This document shows positions 17,723-28,606 of a stretch of DNA of 64,000 nt, piece after piece. The notes beneath the pieces were generated by a model, which was not told the DNA's origin, did no database searches, and saw nothing but the letters and a program-made list of their open reading frames with translations. The stretch covers positions 58,347 to 122,346 of the forward strand of contig NZ_JAKRNS010000009.1 in assembly GCF_022346615.1 (NCBI RefSeq). The letters run 5' to 3'. Source of the stretch: Staphylococcus sp. ACRSN. GTDB lineage: Bacteria; Bacillota; Bacilli; Staphylococcales; Staphylococcaceae. The position numbers and the translations under genes are program-made. Position 1 is the first letter of the stretch. Each line of letters opens with the position of its first letter.

Positions 17723-17811
17723 TAAAAGCTTATTCAAAATGATTATGTATAGGATATAATATATCAATAATTTGAAGATATCATTATCCCAAACTTACAG
17801 TTATTGATTCA

Positions 17812-18024
17812 CTATTCTTCTGAATCATCAATTGTGAAAGTACTAATTGCATGTTTGTATATCATATGTTCTTTACCTTGCGATAGTAAACATACAAGAT
17901 ATTTGTCGTAATCTACAATAGTACCTTTCATTTGGAATCCATTTACTAAAAAAACAATTACTTTTGTTTCTTCAGCTTTAAATTGCCCTAGGAATTTGTC
18001 TTGGATGTTTTCTGTTGTATTCAT
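17812..18024 (-). CDS. hfq: RNA-binding protein Hfq
   Basis: 70 aa, Sm-like fold. The Sm1 segment is 'VIVFLVNGFQMKGTIVDYDKY', with the family's conserved Gly and Asp. The Sm2 signature is 'IYKHAIST', whose His lines the RNA-binding pore. It is a little shorter than S. aureus Hfq (77 aa as recalled), the difference being in the acidic C-terminal tail. It starts one base after the miaA stop, and its AAAGGAG site lies inside miaA. Whether Hfq mediates small-RNA pairing in staphylococci is disputed. Confidence 0.93.
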   Translation of the reverse strand: MNTTENIQDKFLGQFKAEETKVIVFLVNGFQMKGTIVDYDKYLVCLLSQGKEHMIYKHAISTFTIDDSEE

Positions 18025-18025
18025 G

Positions 18026-18976
18026 TTATGTACTCCTTTTATTTATTTGGGCTGAAACCTCATGTAACATTGATGAAAGTGTGAGTTTTTCCTTGTCTAA
18101 CCAGACAACATCGAGTTTATTTTTAAACCATGTCATTTGGCGTTTCGCATAATTTCTAGAATGTTGCTTTAATTTTTCAGTTGCCATTTCTATGGTCATT
18201 TCATTATGAATTACTGGAATCATTTCTTTATATCCAATTGCTTGCATGCTTTGACACGATTCGTATCCTTGTTCGACAAGATACTTCACTTCATCTATTA
18301 ACCCGCGTTCCAACATTATATCTACTCTGTTATTAATCCTATTATATAATGTTTCACGCGACATTTCTATCCCTAATAATAATGTATCATAATTTTCTGT
18401 ATATTGCGCAACTTTCTTACGTGAACTCAAAACTTTTTTTGTTTTCAAATAATATTCTATTGCTCTGATAACTCTTTTGCGATTATTTGGGTGTATTGCA
18501 ACTGCTGAATCAACATCAAATGTTGCTAAATATTCATGCAACTCATCATTTGATAGTTCTTGTAGCTCACTCATTTTTTGTTGAACTTCAATAATTTTTT
18601 CATCTGAAACAGTTTCTTCATCTTCAAATGCATAATTGTGTATTAAAGATTGAATATATAAGCCCGTTCCTCCAGCAATTATCGGCGTTTTACCACGCTC
18701 AGTTATTTCTTTAATTAATTTTTCCGCCCTAACTTTAAATTCATATGCTGAAAATGAATCATCTGGATTTAAAATATCAATCATATGATGCGGAATGCCT
18801 TCCATTTCATCATTTGTTATTTTAGCAGTACCAATATCCATATACTTATATACTTGCATTGAATCACCGCTAATGATTTCACCATTAAATTGCTTTGCCA
18901 ATTCAATGCTAAATTCAGTCTTACCAACAGCAGTTGGACCAACTATTACGATGATAAATGGTTTGCTATTTTCCAT
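18026..18976 (-). CDS. miaA: tRNA dimethylallyltransferase
   Basis: 316 aa. It adds a dimethylallyl group to A37 of tRNAs reading UNN codons; MiaB (32589-34130) then thiomethylates the same base. The P-loop is 'IVGPTAVGKTEFS', the catalytic Asp is in 'ISGDSMQVYKYMDIGTAK', and 'IAGGTGLYIQSL' and 'RKRVIRAIEYY' are family motifs. The length is normal. It overlaps functionally with hfq as miaA-hfq, a pair conserved across bacteria. Confidence 0.95.
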   Translation of the reverse strand: MENSKPFIIVIVGPTAVGKTEFSIELAKQFNGEIISGDSMQVYKYMDIGTAKITNDEMEGIPHHMIDILNPDDSFSAYEFKVRAEKLIKEITERGKTPIIAGGTGLYIQSLIHNYAFEDEETVSDEKIIEVQQKMSELQELSNDELHEYLATFDVDSAVAIHPNNRKRVIRAIEYYLKTKKVLSSRKKVAQYTENYDTLLLGIEMSRETLYNRINNRVDIMLERGLIDEVKYLVEQGYESCQSMQAIGYKEMIPVIHNEMTIEMATEKLKQHSRNYAKRQMTWFKNKLDVVWLDKEKLTLSSMLHEVSAQINKRST

Positions 18977-19002
18977 TTATATCAACTCTCTTTTTTAATT
19001 TA

Positions 19003-19935
19003 CTATTTACTTTCATATTTTTTTAAAATTTGTTTTTCTATCCATTCATACATATGTTGCCATATTTGCACATAATCATCTTCAAACAAGATTTCGTTTC
19101 GCTTAAATTTATATAGCTGTACGGTAACATGATCAATACCGCCCTTTTTAAAATATTTACCTAATAAACGAATCCCTTCACCATAATTACCTAACGCATC
19201 TTCTTTCCCAGAAATAAGTAGTATTGGTAAACTATGATGCATCATTTTTATATTTTTTATCTTGCTAGTTAATCTCGCTTGGCGCATTGTATCATATATA
19301 ACTTGATTTGATACTAAAAATCCTGCATTTGAATCATTTATATATGCTTCAACTTCTGACTTAGTGCTGGATATCCAATCATGTTCAGTCATTTGTGAAT
19401 CGATTTTCTTATTAAATGTACGATTCATCATTTTATTCAACCATTTTAGTTTTCTTTTTTTACCAAAGAACAATGTGATCATCTTTAAAATAATAGATAA
19501 AATAAATCCTGATACTTTCTTATGTTGTAACGTACCTGTTAGTATCAATCCTTGTAAAGATTGTGGATATTTTTCAGCAAATACCCTTGCCACAATTGAC
19601 CCCATAGAGTGGCCAATGACTATATAGGGTATATTAGTATAATTGATACAGACCGTTTGTGCAATTTCATATGCATCATCTACAAGTTGATTGATGGAAT
19701 CAAAATGACCACGTGTGCCATTGTCATTTTGTGTACCGTGTCCTCTATGATTATGCCTTAAAACGTCATAACCTTGTTGATTTAAAGAAGTGACTAAACG
19801 GTCATATCTATCCATGTGATCAGCCATTCCATGAAATAGATGTATCACACCTATAGTTTGTTGCTTTGCTTTATCTAACTTCACATCAATCATTTTCCCA
19901 TCAGAAACTGTGACTTTAAATTCATTTAAATTCAT
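19003..19935 (-). CDS. Alpha/beta hydrolase, monoglyceride lipase/lysophospholipase type
   Basis: 310 aa. The start is the ATG at 19935, six bases after GGAGG; an ATG 10 codons upstream has none. The nucleophile elbow is 'VIGHSMGSIVAR'. The oxyanion region is 'IHLFHGMADHMDRY', with 'RHNHRGHGTQ' typical of the serine aminopeptidase S33/lysophospholipase group. The acid is probably in 'LLISGKEDALG' and the base in 'GIDHVTVQLY'. It has no signal peptide, so it is cytosolic. It is placed 26 bases before miaA on the same strand and probably co-transcribed with it. Confidence 0.82.
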   Translation of the reverse strand: MNLNEFKVTVSDGKMIDVKLDKAKQQTIGVIHLFHGMADHMDRYDRLVTSLNQQGYDVLRHNHRGHGTQNDNGTRGHFDSINQLVDDAYEIAQTVCINYTNIPYIVIGHSMGSIVARVFAEKYPQSLQGLILTGTLQHKKVSGFILSIILKMITLFFGKKRKLKWLNKMMNRTFNKKIDSQMTEHDWISSTKSEVEAYINDSNAGFLVSNQVIYDTMRQARLTSKIKNIKMMHHSLPILLISGKEDALGNYGEGIRLLGKYFKKGGIDHVTVQLYKFKRNEILFEDDYVQIWQHMYEWIEKQILKKYESK

Positions 19936-20230
19936 AATCTGCCTCCAAACCATGAAAGTTTTCAATAACCTTTATTAAATAATATACCTTCAAATGACAT
20001 CACTATCAAATAGCAAACAATATTAATTTTAAATAAATATAAAATGCGTCTTATTAGTTAACATAATAATGTTATCGTTAATTTTAAATTGTGTTAGTAG
20101 TTACTATTAACTGACATCTCACTACCATTTATATTTTTATTATATTGCAACTTTTCCATTTTACTAATTAAAATCAAATTATACCTTTATCTTAACATTT
20201 AGCTATATTAATGAATAAAATTTAACAATA
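19936..20230. other. Gene-free AT-rich spacer
   Basis: No coding region is visible. It contains inverted AT-rich segments such as GTTAACATAATAATGTTA (20058-20075), which could fold weakly. The promoter for the hydrolase gene is probably here, but no clear pair of boxes stands out. Confidence 0.4.
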
Positions 20231-20270
20231 AGAGGCCTATCAGACAGTAATGTCATTTTGATAGGCCTCT
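20231..20270. terminator. Terminator downstream of glpD
   Basis: The arms AGAGGCCTATCA and TGATAGGCCTCT are perfect over 12 bp. Ts follow on the plus strand, and a weaker T-rich run on the minus strand, the direction of glpD. Confidence 0.75.
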
Positions 20271-20335
20271 TTTTTATAAATGATATTTATGCTTATTATT
20301 TAATAATGTTAATATCATGAAATTATTTTTTTATA

Positions 20336-22009
20336 TTATTCTTTTACAGCAGGTTGTTCATTACCAGTTTGCGCTTCTTCTAGAGCAACATTCAACTCTT
20401 TTGTATATAGTTGTTGTTGTACTGTAGAATAGCCTAATAATCCAGCCATAACACTAATAACTTGGTCTTTATAATTAATTACATCGTCAATTTTGAAGTA
20501 AAGTTTTCCTGTACGACGTACGAAGAAATCAGTTGGACGATATACCATTTCATTTTGAATTGAGTAAATTAATTCTGTATAGATATCTAATGGTAAACCT
20601 GATTCTTGATATTGTGCTGTTTGAGCAATTTTAAATAATTCTTCTGCATTTGAACCGTATTTTGAAGCGAAATGGCGTGCTGTCGCTTCGTCAATTTGAT
20701 AAGCTTTCGCTTCTTCAACTTTTTTATTAATGAAGTTATCGAAGTTTTTGCTGCCACCAACATCTCCACCAGAAATAGTTAAATTTTTAGTTGCACATGC
20801 TTTGAATTTCAAACCATATTCTGATTTCAAACGTTTAGATAATAAATCTACAATTTCAAGTGCCATATGACGATAACCTGTCAATTTACCACCAGCAATT
20901 GTTAATAAGCCTGATTTACCTTCCCATACTTCATCTTTTCTTGAAATTTCTGAAGGATCTTTACCTTCTTCTAAGATTAACGGACGTATACCAGCCCATG
21001 ATGATTCAATATCTTCATCTTTAACATCTACATCAGGGAACATATAGTTAATTGCTTCGATTAAATAATCTCTATCCTCTTGTGTTGCTAATGGTGTTGT
21101 TTTGTCATTATCGTAGAAAGTATCTGTTGTTCCAACATATGCTTTACCTTCACGTGGAATAGCAAAAATCATACGACCATCTTTTTCTGTGTCAAAATAA
21201 ACAGCTTGTCCTAATGGGAATTTAGATTGGTCAATTACAATGTGCACACCTTTAGTTAAGCGTAATTGTTTATTGTTACGTGCATAGTCTCCACTACGAA
21301 CTTCGTCTACCCATGGACCACTTGCATTAATTACTTTTTTAGCTTTAATTGGGTAAGTTTCACCAGTAATTTGGTCTTCAACATGAATTCCATTTACTTT
21401 TTCATTTGAATCATAAGTAAAATGTACAGATTTTGTATGGTTAATTACTGTAGCACCTTTTTCAACTGCACGTTTCATAACTTCAATTGTCAAACGTGCA
21501 TCGTCTGTTCTATATTCAACGTAAGTTCCGCCACCTTTTAGACCATCTTTTTTAACAAGTGGTTCTTTTTCAAGTGTAGCTTTAGCATTTAACATTTTTT
21601 TACGTTCTGCTTTTTTTACGCCTGCTAATGTATCGTACATTGTTAATCCGATTGAAGTTGAAAACTTACCGAATGTACCACCTTTATGCATTGGTAATAA
21701 CATACGCTCTGGAGTTGTTACATGTGGACCATTTTCATAAACAATTGCACGTTCACGACCAGTTTCTGCAACAACACCAACTTGTAATTGTTTTAAGTAA
21801 CGTAGACCACCGTGCACTAATTTAGTTGAACGTGAACTTGTACCTTGTGCAAAGTCTTGCATTTCTACAAGTGCCACTTTCATACCTCTTTGGCTTGCGT
21901 CTAATGCTATTCCAGCTCCTGTGATACCGCCACCGATGATGACTACATCATAAGCATCATTTTTCAAATCTTTTTTAATCTGTTCTCTTTTCAATGTTGA
22001 TAAACTCAT
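20336..22009 (-). CDS. glpD: Aerobic glycerol-3-phosphate dehydrogenase
   Basis: 557 aa, FAD enzyme at the inner face of the membrane that passes electrons from glycerol-3-phosphate to menaquinone and yields dihydroxyacetone phosphate. The FAD motif is '[17 protein letters not shown]' near residue 21. '[17 protein letters not shown]' and '[11 protein letters not shown]' are family signatures. It has its own leader with a terminator hairpin (22042-22088) for GlpP antitermination. The start follows GGAGG by ten bases. Confidence 0.96.
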   Translation of the reverse strand: MSLSTLKREQIKKDLKNDAYDVVIIGGGITGAGIALDASQRGMKVALVEMQDFAQGTSSRSTKLVHGGLRYLKQLQVGVVAETGRERAIVYENGPHVTTPERMLLPMHKGGTFGKFSTSIGLTMYDTLAGVKKAERKKMLNAKATLEKEPLVKKDGLKGGGTYVEYRTDDARLTIEVMKRAVEKGATVINHTKSVHFTYDSNEKVNGIHVEDQITGETYPIKAKKVINASGPWVDEVRSGDYARNNKQLRLTKGVHIVIDQSKFPLGQAVYFDTEKDGRMIFAIPREGKAYVGTTDTFYDNDKTTPLATQEDRDYLIEAINYMFPDVDVKDEDIESSWAGIRPLILEEGKDPSEISRKDEVWEGKSGLLTIAGGKLTGYRHMALEIVDLLSKRLKSEYGLKFKACATKNLTISGGDVGGSKNFDNFINKKVEEAKAYQIDEATARHFASKYGSNAEELFKIAQTAQYQESGLPLDIYTELIYSIQNEMVYRPTDFFVRRTGKLYFKIDDVINYKDQVISVMAGLLGYSTVQQQLYTKELNVALEEAQTGNEQPAVKE

Positions 22010-22033
22010 AAACCTAGCGCCTCCTATAAATAA

Positions 22034-22090
22034 TAAAAAAAGAGAGACCTATCCCATACATATATAAATTGTACGAACAGAATCTCTCAT
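22034..22090 (-). promoter_or_regulatory. glpD leader terminator (GlpP antitermination target)
   Basis: On the minus strand GAGAGA (22083-22088 side) pairs with TCTCTC (22042-22047 side) around a 35-base loop, followed by TTTTTTT, just before the glpD ribosome site. In Bacillus the GlpP protein with glycerol-3-phosphate prevents termination at such a leader hairpin. Confidence 0.65.
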
Positions 22091-22155
22091 TTCTCATCTT
22101 GATATTATTAACTTACCCACATTGTAGCATAAATAACTACAATCCGTCTAATTTT

Positions 22156-23676
<1,521 letters not shown>

Positions 23677-23798
23677 TCATCTTTTTGTTGTCTGAATATA
23701 TGCTCAAAATGTCTATGATTTAAATTAAAATTTACACATTATTACCCAATACCCACAACGGTTTAGCTCAAACTTATTTAAAATTTTGCAACACAAGA

Positions 23799-23826
23799 CC
23801 TGTCTATATCATTAAATATAAACAGG
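23799..23826 (-). other. Hairpin in the glpF-glpK gap
   Basis: CCTGTCTATA and TATAAACAGG form a nearly perfect 10-bp stem with an 8-base loop. No T run follows on the minus strand, so it is more likely an RNA-processing or stability element than a terminator. Confidence 0.5.
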
Positions 23827-23839
23827 ACAAGTTTAACAC

Positions 23840-24658
23840 TTAATAAATGGATTCTATGCCTTTAGCATTTTTTCCTTTATTTAATAAAAGTCCAAGAACA
23901 ATTGTAACAATTAATAATACAATTGCAACAACAGACATAACATCAAATGCACCTTTATAGAATAATCTATAAATGACAGCTCCTATCATACCACCTGTAA
24001 TAGGTCCAAGAACAGGAACAATTGCATATCCCCAATTCGATTTCCCTTTGCCAGCTATAGGTAAAATGGCATGTGCAATACGCGGACCTAAGTCACGAGC
24101 GGGATTGATTGCATAACCAGTAGGACCACCTAAACTTAAACCGATTGCAATAATTAAACCACCCACGATTAATGGGTTTAAACCATCAGCAATTTTGTTC
24201 ATACCAATGTACAATAAGCCTAAAGTTAAAATTGCAGTACCAATAATTTCACTAATGAAGTTTGCTAAATAGTTTTTAATTGCTGGCGCAGTTGAAAATA
24301 CACCTAACTTGGCGCCTTTATCTTCTGTAGCTTTCCAATGAGCCAAATAAGCAAGCCATACTAGTAATCCACCAAAAGTACCACCAAGTATTTGACAAAC
24401 AATATAACCAGGCACCATAGACCAGCTAATTGCACCATCCATTGCAAATGCGAGCGTCACAGCTGGATTAAGATGTGCACCTGAAATATTTCCAACTGCA
24501 TATGCACCCATCGTTACTGCAAGTCCCCAACCTGCAGCAATGACTATCCAATCTGCACCATTACCGTTACTTCTCTTTAAGTTAACGTTTGCACAAACGC
24601 CGCCCCCAAATAAGATAAGTATTGCTGTTCCCAAAAATTCAGCAAAATATACATTCAT
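23840..24658 (-). CDS. glpF: Glycerol uptake facilitator (aquaglyceroporin)
   Basis: 272 aa, MIP family channel with six spans. Both pore motifs are present: 'SGAHLNPAVTLAF' and 'GYAINPARDLG'. The Asp after the second NPARD and the small residues around it are typical of glycerol channels rather than water channels. It heads the glpF-glpK unit behind a GlpP-type leader, a promoter and an overlapping cre site. Confidence 0.95.
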   Translation of the reverse strand: MNVYFAEFLGTAILILFGGGVCANVNLKRSNGNGADWIVIAAGWGLAVTMGAYAVGNISGAHLNPAVTLAFAMDGAISWSMVPGYIVCQILGGTFGGLLVWLAYLAHWKATEDKGAKLGVFSTAPAIKNYLANFISEIIGTAILTLGLLYIGMNKIADGLNPLIVGGLIIAIGLSLGGPTGYAINPARDLGPRIAHAILPIAGKGKSNWGYAIVPVLGPITGGMIGAVIYRLFYKGAFDVMSVVAIVLLIVTIVLGLLLNKGKNAKGIESIY

Positions 24659-24671
24659 TGAGATTCCTCCT

Positions 24672-24751
24672 AAAAAAAGATAGAGAGATTCCTACAATAG
24701 TATCCAGTTATGAACCACCGGTCTAAGCACTGTAGAAATCTCCCATCTCTG
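24672..24751 (-). promoter_or_regulatory. glpFK leader terminator (GlpP antitermination target)
   Basis: On the minus strand GGAGATTTCTACA (about 24731-24743) pairs with TGTAGGAATCTC (about 24685-24696), followed by TATCTTTTTTT immediately before the glpF ribosome site. The position and shape match Bacillus glp leaders where GlpP acts. Confidence 0.8.
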
Positions 24752-24787
24752 TTCTATTTATTAACTTAACATTATATTACACTTATT

Positions 24788-24802
24788 TTGTAAGCGTTGT
24801 CA
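24788..24802. promoter_or_regulatory. Catabolite-responsive element (cre) at the glpF promoter
   Basis: TTGTAAGCGTTGTCA fits the CcpA consensus WTGNAANCGNWNNCW at every fixed position. It overlaps the -35 box TTGACA of the glpF promoter (minus strand, 24798-24803; -10 TAATAT with 18-bp spacing), so CcpA would block RNA polymerase when glucose is present. Confidence 0.85.
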
Positions 24803-24830
24803 ACTAAATTTCGTAACTAATTTGACACAA

Positions 24831-25865
24831 TTAGTCATAGGAAGTGAATTTTTCTATAATACTAAAATTTTGTAATTTACAATTAATTTCAGCTTTTAAT
24901 CCATAAGGTATAATTGCTTTAGGTTCATTATGTCCAAATGATAAATTATATAAAATTGGTATAGTACAATTGCTTGTACTTTTAAATTTATCAATGATTA
25001 CTTGTTTATATTGTTCATATTTTATATTTAGATATGGTTTACCTACTATAATTCCATTTAAATTTTCGAGCATTTCATCTGTTAATAGTAAATTTAAATA
25101 GTATGTAAAATCTTCAACTGAAAGGTCAAGTTCTGATGTTTCAATAAATAAAATTGCACCTTCAAGCTCTTTAGGTTTTGGAAATAAATCACTTTGAATA
25201 TGTTTAATTAATGTTTCAAGATTACCTCCAAATAATTTTCCTGTGACAGTTTGGTTTCCATTTAATAGTTCATGTCCTCCATTTATTTGTTTCCCCCTTT
25301 GCACTAAATTATTACCATTCATCCAATCTTCCCCTTCAGTTCTAATGTACTTTGACGGGGAAATTGTTAATCTTTCAGTATTTTTAAACCAACAATGTTC
25401 TATATGTTCAATTGTATATTGATCCATAGAACCGTTTTCAGCAAAATCAGTTAGTAATGTCGGCCCGTAATAACTCACTATCCCCATTTTATAAAATAAT
25501 AAATGTATTGATGTCGTGTCTGAATAGCCCATGAATAATTTAGGATTACTTTTTAATAAATGCTCATCTATATAAGGTAAGATTACATGTGCATCATTGC
25601 CGCCAATACAATTTAGAATCGCTTTTACTTCCATATCTTTTAACGCTTCATTTAAGTCGTTCGCACGTGCTTGTGGATGATTCGCTAAGTATGTGCTGCC
25701 TTTTAATGCATTAGGCATAATTTTAATTTTTAAATCAAATTGACGCTTCAAATTTTTTAATCCCTGCATTGTTCTCCATAAATATGCATTATCACCCGCG
25801 ATTCCTGATGATAACGAAACAATTGCTACAGTGTCACCCTTATGTAATCGACTTGGTTTTTTCAT
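24831..25865 (-). CDS. S66 family LD-carboxypeptidase / MccF-like serine peptidase
   Basis: 344 aa from the ATG at 25865 (AGGTG eight bases upstream; a GTG three codons earlier overlaps that site). The catalytic triad of family S66 is visible: Ser115 in 'FMGYSDTTS', Glu217 in 'FGGNLETL', His312 in 'SFGHNEPKAI'. The family trims peptidoglycan tetrapeptides (LdcA) or cleaves microcin C7-type aminoacyl-nucleotides (MccF, self-immunity). Its size and 'GNLETL' region lean toward MccF-like members, but the two cannot be separated here. There is no signal peptide, so it is cytosolic. It stands between glpP and glpF. Confidence 0.8.
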   Translation of the reverse strand: MKKPSRLHKGDTVAIVSLSSGIAGDNAYLWRTMQGLKNLKRQFDLKIKIMPNALKGSTYLANHPQARANDLNEALKDMEVKAILNCIGGNDAHVILPYIDEHLLKSNPKLFMGYSDTTSIHLLFYKMGIVSYYGPTLLTDFAENGSMDQYTIEHIEHCWFKNTERLTISPSKYIRTEGEDWMNGNNLVQRGKQINGGHELLNGNQTVTGKLFGGNLETLIKHIQSDLFPKPKELEGAILFIETSELDLSVEDFTYYLNLLLTDEMLENLNGIIVGKPYLNIKYEQYKQVIIDKFKSTSNCTIPILYNLSFGHNEPKAIIPYGLKAEINCKLQNFSIIEKFTSYD

Positions 25866-25919
25866 ATTAATCACCTATATCATTTATCAAACTTATTGTA
25901 TTTTTAAAATCAATAAAAA

Positions 25920-25987
25920 AACTAACGCTTATTATAATAATTACACAAATACTTCATAATTACTATTAACGTTAGTTTTTATCTATA
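25920..25987. terminator. Terminator between glpP and the S66 peptidase gene
   Basis: AACTAACG (25920-25927) and CGTTAGTT (25980-25987) enclose a long AT-rich loop, with T/A runs on both sides. It ends the mutS-mutL-glpP unit on the minus strand. Confidence 0.6.
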
Positions 25988-26005
25988 TATTGTTTTATAT
26001 TTCCT

Positions 26006-26539
26006 TTACCATAATGCCCGATCACTTGTTGTGATATATTTAGCTCCATTATCAACTGCAATGTTCACTTCATCTACATCGTTTATAAGCCCTCCAGCTA
26101 TAACTGATGTATTCGTTTGTTCATTTATAATTTTAATGGCTTTAGTTGCCACACCTGGCAATACTTCAACAAAATCTGGTTCAACACGTTTTATGAGTTC
26201 AATACTTCTTGTCAAAGCATGACTATCAAGTATAAAGACTCTAAATACAGTAGTAGTATTTAATGCTTTTGCTTTATTAATTACCTTCGTTTTTGTAGAT
26301 ACGATACCTTTTGGCTTGTAGTTTTGAATTAAATATTCACAGGCGAATTCATCATGGCTCATACCTTTAATTAAATCAATATGCATATATGTTTCAATTT
26401 TATTTTTCTTTAATAAATCCATAATACTTTTAATATGGCCAATATGAGTATCTAATAATACACATTCTTTATAATCTGTTTGTGTCAGTTTCTCTAAATC
26501 TTTCATTGAACGAATTGCCGGTAAAATATGTGGTTTCAA
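26006..26539 (-). CDS. glpP: Glycerol uptake operon antiterminator GlpP
   Basis: 177 aa, TIM-barrel-like RNA-binding antiterminator that responds to glycerol-3-phosphate. Family features are 'LLDTHIGHIKSIMDLL', 'VSTKTKVINKAKAL', 'VEVLPGVATKAIK' and 'VIAGGLINDVDEV'. It starts at a TTG eight bases after AGGGGG, 12 bases past the mutL stop, so it is probably made from the mutSL transcript. Its targets are the leader hairpins of glpF and glpD in this window. Confidence 0.92.
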   Translation of the reverse strand: MKPHILPAIRSMKDLEKLTQTDYKECVLLDTHIGHIKSIMDLLKKNKIETYMHIDLIKGMSHDEFACEYLIQNYKPKGIVSTKTKVINKAKALNTTTVFRVFILDSHALTRSIELIKRVEPDFVEVLPGVATKAIKIINEQTNTSVIAGGLINDVDEVNIAVDNGAKYITTSDRALW

Positions 26540-26551
26540 GCCACTAACCCC

Positions 26552-28594
26552 CTACATGATTCTTTTAAATAAACGTTCTATTTCATAGTTTGAAAAGTTA
26601 ATAATAATTGGTCTACCGTGCGGGCAGGTAAATGGATCCTCTGCTTCTCTTAATTGATTAACTAAATCCGCCATTTCGCTATTTTTCAAATAATGATTTG
26701 CTTTAATTGATTTTTTACAGCTCATCATGATAGCAGCTTCTTCTCGGATTTTTTTTACTGCAACGGTTTTATGTTCTAAAACATATTCAATCATATCTTT
26801 TATAATTTCTTCAGCTTCTTCTGGTGGGAACCATACAGGATAACTATCTACAATATAATCGTGCCCACCAAATGGTTCTAAATGCACGCCAACTTTTTCT
26901 AATTCATCTTTATGTTGTTCAATTATCATTAACTCGTCTTTTGAAAAATGAAATGTTAACGGAATCAATAAATTTTGTACTTCATTCGAAACTTCTCCAA
27001 TTTTGTCTCTGAAGTATTCATATTTTATACGTTCTTGTGCAGCATGTTGATCAATCATAAACATGCCAGTTTCATTTTGAGCAATAATATACGTACCGTG
27101 AACTTGTCCTACAATTTCCATATATGGCACACGTCGACTTGGATTGTCACTCACAGAACCTTTAATATCATCTTCATCTTTTTCATCATCATTTATTTCA
27201 CTACCATAAATATCGTTTTGTGACATTTCATTTATGACATCTCTTTGATTTTGCCAATAACCTGTATCTTTTTCTATCTGTGTCGATTGATCAGCTATAT
27301 TATCTAAATATTGTTGTGTTTCTCCTGAATTTGAATAATCTATTTTATCTCCGTGTGAATCATTGACTATATGGTTGTCTTGTACTTCTTCACTTGTATG
27401 ATTCTGATTGTGATATTGATTTCCTTGTTGTATATCATCCGACGATGGAAGATTGGTAGATTCTGGTTGAGCATTTGCACTGTGCGATTGATTTTCGGAT
27501 TCCATTTTTCGTAATTTCCGCTGTTCAAAATCCATTTTCTGTTGTTCGAACTGCGCGAGGACTTTGTTCTTTTTATTGAGTTTACTCATATCGTTTTTAG
27601 GAATTAAAATTCTATCTTTAAATGCTTCTTGTATTTTTTCAACAATTAAAGCAAATAATTGATCTTCTTTAGATAATCGTACTTCTAATTTAGTTGGATG
27701 TACGTTGACATCTACCAGTATAGGATCCATTTCAATATTTATATAACAAATTGGATAGCGACCAATTGTCAGTAACGTATGATACCCTTCTACTATTGCT
27801 TTGTTTAATAAGAAGTTTTTGATATATCTGCCATTGATAAATATAGATATATAATGTTTATTACTTCTAGAATGTTCAGGTTTAGCTACAAATCCTTCAA
27901 TATGATAGTCACTTGTATCACCAGAAATTTGAACTAAATCTTTAGCTACTTTCATACCATATATTTCAGCCATTACTTCATTGGTACGACCTGATCCATT
28001 TGTTTTAATTATTGTCTTACCATCGGAAACAAGAGAAATTCTAATATCTGGATGACTCATCGCCATTCTATTTACAATATCTGTAATTTTACCTAATTCA
28101 GTATATAAACTTTTAATATACTTTAATCTTGCTGGCGTATTATAAAAAAGGGATTCTACTAAAATATCCGTACCTCTTTTTGCTTTTGCAGGCTTTTGTT
28201 CTAAAATAGATCCATTTTCTACGTATATTTCTTGACCTTGTGCATTATCTGTACATGATTTCAACGTCACTTTTGCAACAGATGAAATACTTGCTAATGC
28301 CTCTCCTCTAAATCCTAATGTTCTAATATGAAATAAATCTTCATCATCATCTAATTTACTAGTAGCATGTCGGTGAAATACAAGTCCTAAATCATCCGCT
28401 TCAATACCTGTACCATTGTCAACGACACGAATCGATGCAACACCGGATTGTTCTACTTCAATATTGATTTCAGTCGCTTGGGCATCGATAGCATTCTCCA
28501 ATAATTCCTTTACAACAGAACCTGGACGTTCAACTACTTCTCCAGCAGCAATTTTATTTGCTAGTGATGTCTGTAATTCCTTTATTTTACCCAT
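26552..28594 (-). CDS. mutL: DNA mismatch repair protein MutL
   Basis: 680 aa. The N-terminal GHKL ATPase carries 'ELLENAIDA', 'DNGTGI' and '[11 protein letters not shown]'. The C-terminal endonuclease domain has the metal motif '[12 protein letters not shown]' and the 'CPHGRP' motif, so it nicks DNA itself, as in organisms without MutH. The linker between them (roughly residues 345-490) is very rich in Asn, Gln, Ser, Asp and His and looks longer than in S. aureus (669 aa in total as recalled). The order mutS-mutL-glpP is preserved. Confidence 0.95.
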   Translation of the reverse strand: MGKIKELQTSLANKIAAGEVVERPGSVVKELLENAIDAQATEINIEVEQSGVASIRVVDNGTGIEADDLGLVFHRHATSKLDDDEDLFHIRTLGFRGEALASISSVAKVTLKSCTDNAQGQEIYVENGSILEQKPAKAKRGTDILVESLFYNTPARLKYIKSLYTELGKITDIVNRMAMSHPDIRISLVSDGKTIIKTNGSGRTNEVMAEIYGMKVAKDLVQISGDTSDYHIEGFVAKPEHSRSNKHYISIFINGRYIKNFLLNKAIVEGYHTLLTIGRYPICYINIEMDPILVDVNVHPTKLEVRLSKEDQLFALIVEKIQEAFKDRILIPKNDMSKLNKKNKVLAQFEQQKMDFEQRKLRKMESENQSHSANAQPESTNLPSSDDIQQGNQYHNQNHTSEEVQDNHIVNDSHGDKIDYSNSGETQQYLDNIADQSTQIEKDTGYWQNQRDVINEMSQNDIYGSEINDDEKDEDDIKGSVSDNPSRRVPYMEIVGQVHGTYIIAQNETGMFMIDQHAAQERIKYEYFRDKIGEVSNEVQNLLIPLTFHFSKDELMIIEQHKDELEKVGVHLEPFGGHDYIVDSYPVWFPPEEAEEIIKDMIEYVLEHKTVAVKKIREEAAIMMSCKKSIKANHYLKNSEMADLVNQLREAEDPFTCPHGRPIIINFSNYEIERLFKRIM

Positions 28595-28606
28595 TTGACT
28601 TCACCT

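Noticed and set aside
20587..20769. 60-codon Lys-rich frame inside glpD on the same strand
   Set aside because: It is a frame-shifted shadow of the conserved glpD coding sequence with no ribosome site.
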